Assembly: GCF_037893015.1 (NCBI RefSeq)
Contig: NC_133658.1
Span: 258,581,856-258,645,855 of the forward strand
Source: Macrotis lagotis
Taxonomy: Eukaryota > Chordata > Mammalia > Peramelemorphia > Peramelidae
Direction: 5' to 3'
Length of the DNA: 64,000 nt
The notes below the pieces were generated by a model. That model was given only the letters and a program-made list of their open reading frames with translations. It had not been told where the DNA came from and did not search any database. Shown here piece after piece: positions 1 to 11,871 of the stretch; the stretch's first letter is position 1; the number at the start of each line of letters is the position of its first letter. Both the position numbers and the translations under genes were made by a program.

Positions 1-3000
1 CACCATATTGGTTTCAGAGAAAGAGTTAGGTAGAGTTCCATATTCCCTATTTTTCCAAAGAATTGGAACCAATTGTTCCTTAAATGTTTGTTAGAATTCA
101 CTTGCGAATCCATCAGACCCTTGAGAGTTTTTCTTAGGGAGTTCAATGACGGTTAGTTGAATTTCTTTTTCTGAGACAGGGTTGTTTCAGTAATTAATCT
201 CCTCTTCATTTGACCTGGGCAACTTATATTTTTGTAAATATGCATCCATTTCACTTAGATTGTCAAATTTATTGGCATAGAATTGGACAAAATAATTCCT
301 GAATTATTACTTTAATTTCCTCCTCATTGGTGGTGAGTTCACATTTTCCATTTATAATACTAGCAATTTGGTTTTCTTCTTTCTTTTTTAATCAATTTCA
401 CCAGAGGTTTATAAATTTTATTGATTTTTTTTCATAAAACTAACTTTTTGTTTTATTTATTAATTAAATAGATTTTAGCTTTTAATTTTATTAATTTCTC
501 CTTTAATTTTTGAAATTTCTAATTTAGGATTTAATTGGGGATTTTTAATTTGTTCTTTCTTCAGTTTTTAATTACATATTTAATTCATTGATTTCCTCTG
601 TCTCTAATTTATTCATGTAAGCATTTACAGATATATAATATATCTCCTGACAACTGCTTTGAGTGAATCCCAAAGGTTTTGGTATGTTGTTTCATTATTG
701 TCATTATCTAAATAAAATAATTAGTTCTTCTATAAATTGTTGTTTGATCTACTCATTCTTTAAAATGAGGTTATTCAGTTTCCATTTAGTTCTGGGTCTA
801 TATCTCCCTGGCCCAATATCACATATGACTTTTGTTTCATTGTGATCTGAGAAAGATGTATTCAGTATTTCTGCCCCTCTGCAGTGGATCATTAGGTTTT
901 CTTATGCCCTAGTACATGGTCAATTTTTGTATAAGTGCCATGTACTGCAGAGAAAAAGATATATTCCTTTCTATCTCCATTCAGTTTCCTCCATAAGTCT
1001 ATCATATCTAGGTTTTCTTACAATCTATTTACCTCCTTAACTTCTTTCTTCTTTATTTTATGATTTGATTTATCTAGATCTGAGAGTGGGAGGTTGAGGT
1101 CTCCCACTAGTAGAGTTTTACTGTCTATGTCTTCCTCTAGTTATTTCAGCTTCTCCTCTAAGAATTTGGATGCTATCCCATTGGGTGCATATATATTCAG
1201 TATTGAAATCATTTTATTGTCTATGGTACCTTTTATGAAGATATAGTTTCCTTATCTTTTTTAATGCTATCTTGTTTTGCAGCTGCATTGTCTGAGATAA
1301 GAATTCCTACCTCTACATTTTTTCACTTCATCTATAGCAAAGTATATTTTGCTCCAAGCTTTTACCTTTATTCTATATGTATGTCTCTGTTTCAAATGAA
1401 TTTCTTGTAAGCAGCAAATTGTAGGATTCTGGTTTTTAGTCCACTCTGTTATCCACTTTCATTTTAAGGGATAGTTAATCCCATTCACATTCAAAGTTAC
1501 AATTACTAACTCTTTATTGCCCTCAATGCTATCTTCCTTCTATTTGCATTTTCCCCTTTTCCCAGCCCTTTTTGGGTTTTCTCCAGTATTTTGTTTCTGA
1601 TTAGCACCCACTTCAGTGTGTTTGCCCTCCTATATCCACCACACTCCCCTTTCTTTCCCCCTTTTCCTTTTTCCTTTTTCCCTTCCCTTCATTCTGTTAG
1701 TTCCCCTTTTTTCTCCCCCTCCCTTTGTCCCCCCTTTTCCCTTTTTAATACCTGAAAGGTCAGATGTTTTGTAAGCTAACTGAATATGTATATAAATTAA
1801 CTTTAATCCAAGTCTGATGAGAAGAAGTTTCACATGTTTCTTATCTCCTCCATTCTTCCCCTCTATTACCATAGGTATTTTCTACCTCTTAATGTAATGA
1901 GATTTACCCCATTCAATTCCTTCCCTCCCATCTCCTTCCTGTCCCCATTTTTAAGGAGGGAGTGTTTTTAAATCATTCTATCTGAGTCATAGAAAATCAT
2001 GAGAATCCATCACTTCTATCTAAGTACATTCTATCTAATAGAGTAATAATTTTGAGAGTTATTAGAATCTTTCTCCCAAGTAGGGTTATAGCCAATTTCA
2101 CCCCATTAGATAGCAGTCTCATGTATTGGTCATGAATGTCCATCACTTGTTACTAGGTATATTCTCTCTGTTAGAGTTACTACTCTCAAGAGTTATGAGA
2201 ATCTTTCCCCTGTACTGGGATATAGCCAGTTTCAACTTATTGGATAGTAGTTTTTTCCTTTATCCACCCCCCTTTTTTACGTTTTCATGTATCTCTTGGA
2301 CCTCCTGTTTGATGTTCAAATTTTCTATTTAACTCTGCTCTTTTCATCAGGAATTTTTTGGATTCTTCAATTTTGTTAAATGTCCATCTTTTCCCCTGAA
2401 AAAGAAGGCTCATCTTTGTGGGATGCTGGATTCTTGGCTGCATTCCAAGCTCCCTTGCTATTTGGAATATCTTGCTCCAGGCCCTTCCATCCCTTAATGT
2501 TGATGCAGCCAGGTCCTGAATATCCTTAATGTGACTCCTTGATATTTAAATTGTTTCTTTCTGGCTGCTTGCAGGATTTTCTTTTTTATCTCATAGTTCT
2601 GGAATTTGGCCACAATATTCCTTGTTGTTTTCATTTTAGGATCTCTTTCTAGAGGGGCTGATGTATTCTTTCAATAACTACTTTGCCCTCTGGTTCCATG
2701 ATATCAGGGTGATTTTCCATCACTAGATCCTGGGATATTAAGTCCAGGCTTTTTTTTTCCTCCTCAATGATTTCAGGAAGTCAATTATTCTCAGGGTACC
2801 CCTCCTCAATCTATTCATGAGGTCAATGGTTTTGCTGCTGAGTTATTTTACATTTTCTTCTATTTATCTATGTTTTGGTTCTGTTTAACAGGCTCTTGCT
2901 GTTTCATGAAGTCATTAGTTTCCACAGATTCCATTCTTTTTTTAAGAGAGCAGTTTTCTTCATTTTCCTTTTGCTACTCTTTTTCCAATTGGTTAATTCT

Positions 3001-4160
3001 ATTTTTGAAAGAGCTTTCCATTTGACTAATTAAGGTTTTGAGAGAATTATTTTTTATGCATTTTCCCATTTGAGGATCTGAGAGAGTTATGCTCATTTTG
3101 TATTTATACATTTGAGGATCTGAGAGAATTATTCTCATTTTGTATTTGTCCAATTGTATTTTTAAACTCCTTCCTTATTTCTTCAAGGAAGTTTTTCTGT
3201 GCTGGAGACCAGATCATATTCTCCTCAAAAGTTCTAGGTTTCTCTGATTTAGCGGTCTTTACTTTGCAAGAATTTTTCTATGGATCCACCATTCCAGTGA
3301 CCTTTCTTCATTTTGATTAAGACCTTGAGTTGGTGAGGGTCTGGTTCACTGTGGTTTGGTGTTGGGATCCCTTAAGGATTTACTCATTGAGTGCAATATC
3401 TCGAGCTGGCCAGTAGGGGGTAGTAGAGGATTTGTTCACTGAGTGCAATTTCTCTGGCTGGCCAGTATGAGGTGCTAGTTGCTTTCTCTGCAGTGTCTGT
3501 GACCTTGATTGAGGCCTTCTCCCTTAGCCTGGAGGGAGTGATTGAAGCTGTTAAATACTTTTGTCTTCAAACAATTGTGCGTTTTACCCTGGGGTGAGGT
3601 CATCCCTCTCCCTATTGTCAGCTGGGCTGGTTCTTCTGCTCACACACCTGTGCCTGGGGCAGAAGATCTGTAATTGTGTTTGTTCTGGAAAGAGGACTCA
3701 GCCCCAATGGAGGTGTGGACTCGGAGTTCCTCAGACCAGAGGAGCCCAGGGATGATGTCCATCACTCTCCTGCACTCGAATTCTACCCCCAGCCTTGTAA
3801 GAAAGCTTCAGATAGTCAGTGCGAACCCCAATGCCTCTGCTCCTTAGTTGACCCAAGCTCCTGTGGTTGACCTGGCTCTAGCCCTGCTGATCAAGCTGGT
3901 CAGGCTCTCAGGCCCTCAGGCTCCGGAGACTCCAACTCCAATGCTAATCAGGCTGATCCCCAGCTGATTCACACCATGCATCCAGTCTCAACCAGGACCT
4001 GGAAAACAAATCCTGAGGTAGATGTTCTTTCTCCTGGCTTTTCTGGGTTTTGTGGATCAGATTTCTGCTAAGAGGTTTTTTTCATATCACAGATGGGGAA
4101 AGATCAGGAGATTTTAGAACTGTGTCTGTCTTCTCTTTGCCATCTTGGCCAGAAGAAGTG
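1..4160 (-). mobile_element. L1 LINE, 5' two-thirds, antisense, running off the window start
   Basis: Read on the minus strand, this starts with the L1 5' end motif cttctggccaagatgg (complement near 4140-4157), then a 5' untranslated region (about 4157-3240), an ORF1 remnant with coiled coil (about 3200-2880) and C-terminal RNA-binding part (about 2880-2340), a purine-rich spacer between ORFs (about 2330-1500), and the endonuclease and early reverse transcriptase part of ORF2 (about 1500-1). ORF2 encodes the endonuclease and reverse transcriptase that copy L1 RNA into the genome; ORF1 encodes an RNA chaperone. Neither is open for more than about 80 codons, so this copy is dead. The same layout is seen on the plus strand at 36140-42665, which supports the call. 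The 3' end lies outside the window. The boundary at 4160 is clear because the next bases no longer resemble L1. Confidence 0.85.
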
Positions 4161-4430
4161 GTAGGTCTTAATGACTTCCCAGATATCTTTGAATTATGAA
4201 ATTTTAGGATATTTTGTTCCTGTACAATTGGCATTTTTTGAATCTTATCCTAAAATTATGGACATGGGATTATATGTATGTATTATGTCTCCATGCTAGT
4301 CTGGCAAAAGATATGGGCAATGGTAGAATCTTGCTATAAAATGGTAGAAAAAAATTTATAGCCCTCTAGAAAATCTACTCTGTAGAAAAAAAAATGTATT
4401 GAAAAATTATGATCTATCTTCTGTTGCTCA
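4161..4430. other. Unassigned AT-rich sequence
   Basis: I recognise nothing here: no repeat family, no open frame worth naming. It lies just upstream of the 5' end of the antisense L1, so its first bases are that L1's insertion flank. Confidence 0.4.
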
Positions 4431-4905
4431 TTTTCAGTGAAGGAGAACCCATTATCTCCTGACTCAAGTCCATTCCATTTTTAGCTATTAGGAAATATTT
4501 CCTTATGTCAAGCCTAGATTGTTTTCTTTGCCATTTAAGCCTATTATTTCTTGTTCTGCCTGCTGGTACCAAACATATAAGTTGATTCCCTCATCAACAT
4601 AGTTTCAAATATTTTAAACAAGTAATGTGTCCCTCTCCACCCTGTCATCTCTTTTCCAGGTAAAACATACACACAGAGCTAAAATGATTCCCACTTAAAA
4701 TTAATTAAGTTTTACTATCTTAGTCAATTTCTCACATATATTACCCTTCTAAAAATATCCTAAATTACAGGTGGCACCCTGGACTGAACATAATATCTGA
4801 AATATGGTGAGACAGGGATAGGATAAAGCAATATTCTTAAATCTTTATTTCCAGAAGCTATCCCTTTCTTTTATGTAGACTAAAAATCACATTAGTGATC
4901 ACTCA
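4430..4905. repeat. Ancient amniote interspersed repeat (CR1/L3-like tract, family uncertain)
   Basis: Two blocks match, from memory, an old widespread amniote repeat. One (about 4460-4670) has the order 'attccat...ttccttatgt...cctagatt...cttgttctgcc...aatatttt...gtgtccctctcc...cttttccaggtaaa'. The other (about 4740-4890) has 'gtggcaccctggactgaaca...atatggtgagacaggg...atgtagactaaaaatcacatt'. Both are in the same order and orientation as the repeat. It is heavily diverged, so it should be far older than the neighbouring SINEs. I am not sure of its formal family name. Confidence 0.45.
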
Positions 4906-5385
4906 GGGAACACAAAGCTGAATCCAAATTTAGCTTATGACATCCTTCTGAGAAAAGTTATGTGAATGAGGGAGAATATAAAGAGCTTTGTTAAGAAATT
5001 GTTTTTGGTTTAAATTTGTCAATTTAAGGTAGTTATTCAAGTTATACTGAGGCATCATCCTAGAATATTCTGATATATTAGAATCCCCATATTTTATTGG
5101 ATAATACCAAAGTTGGTGTTCTTTATACTCCCTATGGGAATGCATGCCCAGGAGACATCTCAAACTCAGCAATGTTGAAAACTGAATTTATTATCTTTCT
5201 CCCCAAATCCTCTCCAATTCCAAGTTTTCCTATTTCTAGCCACAGCACCATGATACCTAATATATTTGAGAAAGTATCCATCAGTGACATTTATTTCATA
5301 TTTATTATATTAGCTCAACCTAAGCATGAGCAATTACAGTTATTTAGATCTGACTTTACTTGCATGAGAAGTGCTTTATAATTGT
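4906..5385. other. Unassigned sequence
   Basis: No recognised repeat or gene. Short open frames of 80-94 codons occur on both strands (4930-5172 minus, 5097-5381 plus), but they overlap one another, show no familiar motif, and look like chance. Confidence 0.4.
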
Positions 5386-5874
5386 ATTCATACAGTTTCT
5401 GGATTTGTATTGGGAGTTAGATTCCCAAATATTAAAATGGAATTTCTCTTTCTATCTCTTGCTCTTGGGCTTTGTTGTTCATATATAGAAATGCTGATAA
5501 TTTATGTGGGTTTATTTTATATTCTGCTACTTTATTGAATTTGTTAATTGTTTCAAGGAGATTTTTAGAGCATTTACTCAGGTTCTCTAAATATAGCATC
5601 ATAATATCTCAAAAGAGTGAAAGCTTTTCCTCCTCATTGCCAATTCTGATTCCTTCAATTTATTTTTCTTCACATTGCTACAGCTAACATTTCTAAAACT
5701 ATGTTTTATAGAAATGGTGATAATGTGCATCTTTGTTTAACCCCTGATCCCATTGTATATACTCCAAGTTTATCCCCATCACATAAAATTTGAAGATGGC
5801 TTTTGCTAGATAATATTTATTATTTTAAAGAAAACTCAATTTGTTCCTAAGTTTTCTAGAATTTTTTTTTAATA

Positions 5875-6020
5875 TTTTAGTTTTTGCAAGGCAATGGGGT
5901 AAATGGCTTGCTGAAGGCCAGACAGCTAGGTAATTATTAAGTGTCTGAGGCTGGATTTGAACTCTAGTACTACTGACTCCAGGGCCAGTGCTCTATGCAC
6001 TGCACCACCTAGTTGTCCCC
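5875..6020 (-). mobile_element. Marsupial CORE-SINE (WSINE1-like), inside L1
   Basis: On the minus strand the copy runs from its head (complement of 'accacctagttgtcccc' at 6004-6020) through the core 'gtgtctgaggctggatttga' complement to an A-rich tail ending near 5875. Similar AT-rich stretches on each side (about 5861-5874 and 6020-6034) may be a degenerate target duplication. It interrupts antisense L1 ORF2, so it is younger than that L1. SINEs of this kind are pol III transcripts moved by LINE machinery and encode nothing. Confidence 0.88.
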
Positions 6021-7404
6021 AAATTTCTAATATTTTTAAAAGTAATGGATGTATTTTATCAAAGACTTTTTCAACATCCATTGTAATAATCATATGGTTT
6101 CTGTTGATTTTGCTATTGACATGTTAAAGTGTGTTTAATTCTTTTCCTAATTTTGAACCATCTCTGTCTACCTTGTATAAATCCTACTTGATCATGGTTA
6201 TTTTCCTAGTAAAAACTTGCTGTAATCTCTCTGCTAAAATTTTACCTCAGATTTTTGCATCAATGGTCATTAGGGAGATTGATCTATAACTTTCTTTGTT
6301 TTGTTTTTTCCTGGTTTGGGTATCAGCCCTATTTTGGTGTCATAAAAGGTATTGGTAGAACTCCTATTTTTAAAAATAGTTTATGTAGAACAGGAATTAA
6401 TTGTTCCTTTAATCTTTGGAGAATTCACTTGTAAATCCATCTGAGCCTGGACATTTCTCTTAGGGACTTTATTGATGGTTTCTTCAATTTCGTTTTGTGA
6501 AATGAGGTTAAGTAATTTATTTCCTCTTCTTTTAATATGGGCAGTTTGTATCTTTGTAAATATTCATCTATTTCACTCAAGTTTTCTATTTTATTGGCAT
6601 ACAGTTGGGCAAAGTAACTCTGAATTATCTTTGAATTTCCTCCTCATTGGTGGTTAGTTTACCCTTTTCATTTTTGATACTTGTAATTTAGTTGTCTTTT
6701 TTTAAAATCTGATTAACCAAAAGTTTATCTATTTTTTTTACTTTTTCATAAAATACTCTTAGTCCTGTTTATTACATAAATGGTTTTATTTTTTCAATTT
6801 CATTAATCTCTCCCTTGATTTTCAGAATTTTTTATTTAGTATTTGATTGGGATCTTTAATTTGGTCTTTTTCTATATTTTTTTAGTTACATACCCAATTC
6901 ATTGATCTCCTCTTTATTTTATTCATATAAGCATTTACAGATATAAAGTTTCCCTCAAAACTGCCTTGACTGCATCCCTTAAATGTTGGTATGATGCCTC
7001 ATCATTATCATTTTCTTAGATACAATTATTAATTATTTAATTATTTGTTGTTTGAACCACTCAAATTTATGTAAAAGTAAGTTGTTTAGTTTCCAATTAG
7101 TACTACAGAAAAAAGTATATTTTTTCTATCCCCATTAAATTTTCTCCAGAGGTCTATCATATGTAAGTTTTCTAAAATTTCATTCACCTTCTTAACTTCC
7201 TTCTTATTTATTTTTCGGTTAGATTTATCTAGCTCTGAGAGAGGGAGGTTGAAGTTCCCCATTATTAAACTTTTGCTTTCTTTGTTTTCTCGTAATTCAC
7301 TCAATTTTTTCTCTAGGAATTTGGATGCTATACCACTAGGTGCATACATATTTAATAATGATATAGCCTCATTACCTCTGATAAGCTTTAAGAAGTTGTA
7401 GTTT

Positions 7405-7559
7405 GGGGGCGGCTAGGTTGCACAATGGATAGAGCACTGACCCTGGAGTCAGGAGTACTTGAATTCAAACCCAGACTCAGACACTTAATAATTACCTTGC
7501 TCTGTGGTCTTGGGCAAGCCACTTAAACCCATTACTTTGCCAAAAAACACCCTAAAAAT
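7405..7559 (+). mobile_element. Marsupial CORE-SINE (WSINE1-like) with 14-bp target duplication
   Basis: Head gggggcggctaggttgc, core with 'ggagtcaggagtacttgaa' and 'cagacacttaataattacc', tail 'cacttaaacccattactttg' then A-rich. It is flanked by perfect repeats of agaagttgtagttt at 7391-7404 and 7560-7573. It split the endonuclease part of the antisense L1, which resumes directly after the second repeat. Confidence 0.93.
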
Positions 7560-7924
7560 AGAAGTTGTAGTTTCCTTCCTTATCCCTTATAATGAAATCT
7601 ATTTTTACTTTTGCTTTTACTGAGATCAGGATGTCTCTCCCTGAATTTTTACTTCAGCTGAAGCATAATAGATTTTGTTTCATTCTTTTGCCTTTATTAA
7701 AGTTTTTATGTATTTTCTTTCTCATATTTTCCCCTTTAGTTCCAATATTTTTCTTTCATAACATGAATAATATGGAAATATTTTAAATACAATTGTACCT
7801 ATACAACTTATATCAGACTGCTTACTGCCATGGTGGGGGGCAGATGATGGTAGAAAAATTGTTGAACTCCAAAGTTTGCAAAAATATGAATTTGAAGACT
7901 AATTTTGCAAGTATCTGCAAAAAA

Positions 7925-8800
7925 ATATTAGTTTAGACCCTCATTACATCACACCACACCTTAATTATTGTCATGGCCTGCTAGCTTGTTTCTTGCAAAA
8001 GTTTCAGGTTTTTCATCATTACAGTCCATCATTCATTCAGTCACTAAAGTGATTATCCTAAAGCATGGGTCCAGTTATATCATTCCCTACTTCATAAACT
8101 CCAGTGGCGTCCTATTATGTTCAGGTAGAAATCCAAAATAATGTATTTAACTTTGATAGTCTTTTCTAATGTAGTTCCCTCCTATCTTTCAAGATTTTTT
8201 TTTCCATCTTAGTCTCAAATACATATACTTTGATCCAATGTCTATGGCCTCTTGAATATTTTAGGAATAAAACATTCCATATCTAGTCTCTTGTCTTTTT
8301 TTCTAGCTATCCCTTATGTGTGGAATACTCTGACTCTTCTACTCTGTTGTCCTCCCTGGATTATTTTAAGACTGAACTAAAATCCCACATTTTTATAGCA
8401 GGTGGGGAGAACCTCTGGGCATTGAGTTGTATTGGCCTGTCATTACCAAGGCAACTAAAGGCAGGACTAGAAACTCAATAAATCTAGTTTGATAAAATAT
8501 AGCACATGAATGATGTTATAAATATCCAAATATCCCTTTACATAAAAAAATTTTCCCCACCCCTGTTATATAAGATGTCTTTTCTAACCTATTTTTAATT
8601 CCAGTGCTTTCCCATTTGTACTCATTTCTAATATATCCCATATAAAACTGTTGGTGTATAATTAATTGTCTGTTGTCTCCCCCCCATTAGATTGTAGGGT
8701 TCTTGAAGACGAAGTCTATGTTTTGCTTCTTTTGACATTCCCAGTGCTTATCACATTGTTTGTCACAGAGGGGCACTTAATGTTTATTTATTAATTAATT
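7925..8800 (+). mobile_element. L2 LINE 3' end, split by a hAT-like element
   Basis: The first part (7925-8398) resembles the C-terminal coding and 3' region of L2: 'cctaaagcatgggtccagtt', 'actccagtggcgtcctatta', 'cccttatgtgtggaatactc'. The second (8566-8800) carries the L2 3' untranslated signature: a C-rich run followed by 'attagattgtagggttcttg', 'cccagtgcttatcacattg' and 'gggcacttaatgtttattta'. The short element at 8399-8565 separates the two halves. L2 died out early in mammals, so this is among the oldest recognisable DNA here. Confidence 0.75.
8399..8565. mobile_element. Short non-autonomous hAT-like DNA transposon (Charlie-type MITE)
   Basis: About 167 bp with terminal inverted repeats: caggtggggagaacc at the left end and ttttccccacccctg at the right end, whose complement is caggggtggggaaaa. 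The flanking 8-mers, ttttatag on the left and ttatataa on the right, agree at 6 of 8 positions, as expected for an old hAT 8-bp target duplication. The inner sequence 'gatgttataaatatccaaat' is typical of mammalian Charlie-derived short elements. There is no transposase, so it was moved in trans. Confidence 0.62.
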
Positions 8801-8804
8801 CGCC

Positions 8805-10065
8805 ATTTCGGATGTGGTAGAGTACTCTACCAAGATGGTAGAGTAAAGGTAAATGAACTAAGTTATCCCTCAAGGGCCTTAAAATACCTTTAAATAATGA
8901 CTGTCAACAAATTCTAGAGAGACAGAATCCACAAAGAGATAGAGTAAAACAATTTTCCATTCCAAGACAACTTAGAAAGTCAGCAGGAAGGTATACTGAA
9001 CAGCACAAGAGGGAGCTCAGTCCAGCCCAGTCAGCACCAATGTAGCCCTAGCCCACAGAAATAGAGAAACAGGCAGCAACGCAACTGAATCAGTAAAAAT
9101 AGTGACAGTTTCCAGATCTCTCAGCCAATGGATGCCAAAAAATAACTTAAGACAGTTGGTAGAAAAGATCTGTTGCTCCAGGGGAGAGAACTTGGGCAGG
9201 CCACAACAATGGAGTTCTGGCGCCATAACACCAGGAACAGTCCTTGGGAGACACAGTATCAGTAGCAACAGCACCTGCTCTGCAAGCTCTCAGAACATAG
9301 TAAGAGGTTTGGAAGGAAATTAAAGGGGTCTCTTTACTAGGACTCTGTTCCTTTGCCCATATTCAGATTTGGGTCATAGTCCTGAATCACAGTTTTAGGG
9401 AGAGAAGAAGCAGTAGCATACCAGAACTTGGTGCCACAGGGGAGCAGACCTTTCTCACAGATCCATGGCAGAAAAGTGTTTGTGCTTATTCATAGATCAG
9501 AATGCAAGGTAAGAGACCATTAAGTACCTCTTCCTTGGATCTGAAAGAACTGAAAACTTGTAGTTCCCTAGAATTGTCTCTGAAAACAGCTTACAAAATT
9601 CCATAAGTTTAGGACAGTGCACATTCCACCCTGGAAGCAGAGTCCTACTTTAACAAAGAGTAAAAATAAGATATAGATAGGGAAAATGACCATAGGAAGT
9701 TGCTATGGTGACAAGGAAGATCAAAACACACATTCAGAAGTAATAGCCTCCACGGAAAAATGTGAATTGGTCTCAGACCACAGAAGTACTCTAAAAAGAT
9801 GATGAAAACCATGTGAAAGAGGTAGAGGAAAAACACCAGATGTGAGAAAATTTTAAAAAATTACTAAGCAACATGGTAAAGGAGACATACAGAAACAAGG
9901 AAGAAAATAGTACCTTAAAAACCAGGCCATGTAAATGACAAAAGAAACATAAAGTGTAAGAAGAAAAAACTCCTCAAAAATTAGAATTGATTAAATAGAG
10001 AAGGAAATACACAAGCTAACTGAAAAAAAATTCCTAAAAATTAGAATTTAACAAATAGAAGCTAA
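8805..10065 (+). mobile_element. L1 LINE 5' untranslated region and start of ORF1
   Basis: It begins near 'ctaccaagatggtagagtaa', a relative of the L1 5' motif ccaagatgg, then a purine-rich leader ('aacaattttccattccaaga', 'agaaacaggcagcaacgcaa'). From about 9800 it reads as ORF1 N-terminal and coiled-coil sequence ('cacaagctaactgaaaaaaa', 'ttagaatttaacaaatagaa'). The leader differs from that of the L1 at 36140, so it belongs to another subfamily, the one also seen at 34390-34990. The coding part is interrupted and ends abruptly at about 10065, where an inverted L1-type segment begins. Confidence 0.7.
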
Positions 10066-10770
10066 TTACAATATTTTCTAATTATTTAGTTATTTTCACT
10101 TTACTATAATAATCTTGTAAAAGTAAACACTAACTCCCCCCCAATAGAGAAAGCTCAAAAGAAATAAAATGAGAGAAAGAAAGTAGTTTACTTCAGTCTA
10201 TGTTCAGATACTATTGGCTCTAGCTATGGGATGGGTTCCAGTCTTTATAATTAAGTCCATCAGAAAAGTTGCTTTAATAATTTTTCCCACAGATGCTATT
10301 GTTAACTACATTCTATTCCTCCCCCTCCCATTTATTCTATTCTCTCTCTCTTATCACTCTGTCCCTTCTCAGAAGTGTGTTCTTTCTAACTATCCTTTTA
10401 CACAATCTTTCCTCTCTTCTATCACTTATACTACCCCCCCCCCTCCTATATTTCTCCTCTCCATTTTCCTCTTGGGTAAGATAGATTTCTATATCATATT
10501 AAGTGTGTATATTAATTTCTCTCTGGGCCATTTCTGATAAAAATGAAGGCTCACTCATTCCCTCTCACCTTCCCCCTTTCCCTATCCTTGCAATAGCTTT
10601 TGCTTGACTCTTTTACATGAAATATCTTAGCCCATTCTGCCTTTCTTTCAGTACATTCCTTTATCACCCATTGATTCCATCTTTATAATATTTTATATGA
10701 TTATATTCAGTTCCCTTCTCTGCCTTGTCTATATAGGCTCCTTCTAATTGCTCTTATAAATGAGAAGGTT
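10066..10770 (-). mobile_element. L1/HAL1-type 3' region, inverted
   Basis: On the minus strand this has a polypurine tract (complement of the C/T-rich 10310-10600), then 'aacttttctgatggacttaa' and finally 'gtttacttttacaagattat'. The last two match 'aacttttgtgatggacttat' and 'gtttacttgtaaacaagaat' in the HAL1-like element at 61660-62225. It therefore looks like the 3' part of a HAL1 or related L1 on the opposite strand. The long T/C runs create spurious open frames on the plus strand (10214-10537) that I do not accept as genes. Confidence 0.6.
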
Positions 10771-11871
10771 CAGGGTAGTAGAAGTCTATATAGCCAGAGC
10801 GTACAGGTCTGAGTTGAATCTAAAAGGATGAGATCTAAAAATAGGTAAAATAAAGAGGTTAGAGAAGTATACTGGGAAAATGGGAAAGGGGGAGTTAGAA
10901 TAGGTTATATTATATCACATAAAAGAGGCAAGAAATAACTTGTACTGAAAGAGAGTAGACAGGAGGGGAATGAGTGAACCTTACTCTTATCAGAATTGGA
11001 TCAAAAAGGAATAACACATTCAATTTGGTATTCAAAGCTATCTTAACTCTATAGGAAGAAAGGTGCGTAGGGGATCAGAGAAAGGAGGAATCTGTTGCAA
11101 GGGAAGACAGATGGGAAAGGGGCTAGTCAAAAGCAAAATATTTTGGCGGAAGAACTGGATGAAGGAGAGAGAATAGAATAAATAGAGATGGTGTGGAATA
11201 AGATGGAGAACAATACCGTAAGAACTTGTAACTGTAAAAAAAAAATAAACCAAGTTTTTCTGCTAAGGATCTTGTTTCTCAAACTTAGAAAGTGGAGTCA
11301 AATTTATAAAAATAAGAGCCATTCTCCAAATGATGAATGATCAAAAGATACAAACATTTTTCAGATGTTAACAAAGGTAACTATATTTATATTTAAAAGA
11401 TGCTCTAACTCATAATATATTGGAGAAATGTAAATTAAAACAATTTTGTACTACTTTAAACCTATTACATTGACTAATAGGATAGAAAATGAAAATGTCA
11501 GATGTTGGAGGGGATGTAGGCAAAATGGGACATTAATGCACGATTTGTGGAGCTGTGAACCAATTCAATTCTGTGTAACAATTTGGAACTTTAAAACTGT
11601 GCCTATACTTTGATTTTGCAATTAGTTCTGTGTCCAAAAAGAGATGAAAAACAAAGAAAAGGACTTATATATATGAGGATATTTATGTAGCTTTTTTTAT
11701 TGTGACAAGGAATTGGAAACAGAGGGGATCCTCAACAGTTGGGGAATGACTGAACAAATTGTGTTATGGATAATGATGGAATTCTATTCTGCTGTAGGAA
11801 ATGATGAACATGATGCTTTCAGAAAAAAAAAACATGGAAATACTTACATGAGCTAATGCAAAGTGAAATGC
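10771..11871 (+). mobile_element. L1 LINE: inter-ORF spacer, ORF2 C-terminus, start of 3' region
   Basis: 10771-11240 is purine-rich spacer with 'gggaatgagtgaaccttact'. From about 11255 it reads as the C-terminal part of L1 ORF2: 'ggatcttgtttctcaaactt', 'aagagccattctccaaatga', 'gttggaggggatgtaggcaa', 'gttggggaatgactgaacaa'. Most of ORF2 (endonuclease and reverse transcriptase) is absent, so the copy has a large internal deletion or is two insertions. It is cut at about 11871 by another L1 3' end, and its own 3' untranslated region seems to resume at about 12540. Confidence 0.68.

Larger units (their letters stand above)
5386..7750 (-). mobile_element. L1 LINE ORF2 fragment, antisense, truncated at both ends
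   Basis: On the minus strand this reads as L1 ORF2 from the endonuclease (about 7750-7080) through the reverse transcriptase (about 6950-5400). The clearest peptide is at 7349-7086, where SLIMGNFNLPLSELDKSNRK and the following KKEVKKVNEILENLHMIDLW match the L1 endonuclease block that normally reads GDFN; the Asp of this motif has become Asn. There is no ORF1, no 5' untranslated region, and no 3' untranslated region or poly(A), so both ends are missing. Two SINEs sit inside: one antisense at 5875-6020 and one sense at 7405-7559. The remaining frames are broken by many stops. It is a separate copy from the L1 at 1-4160, since the two overlap in ORF2 content. Confidence 0.82.

Noticed and set aside
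10214-10537. 107-codon plus frame rich in Ser, Leu and Phe
   Set aside because: It is the reverse strand of an L1/HAL1 purine-rich tract.
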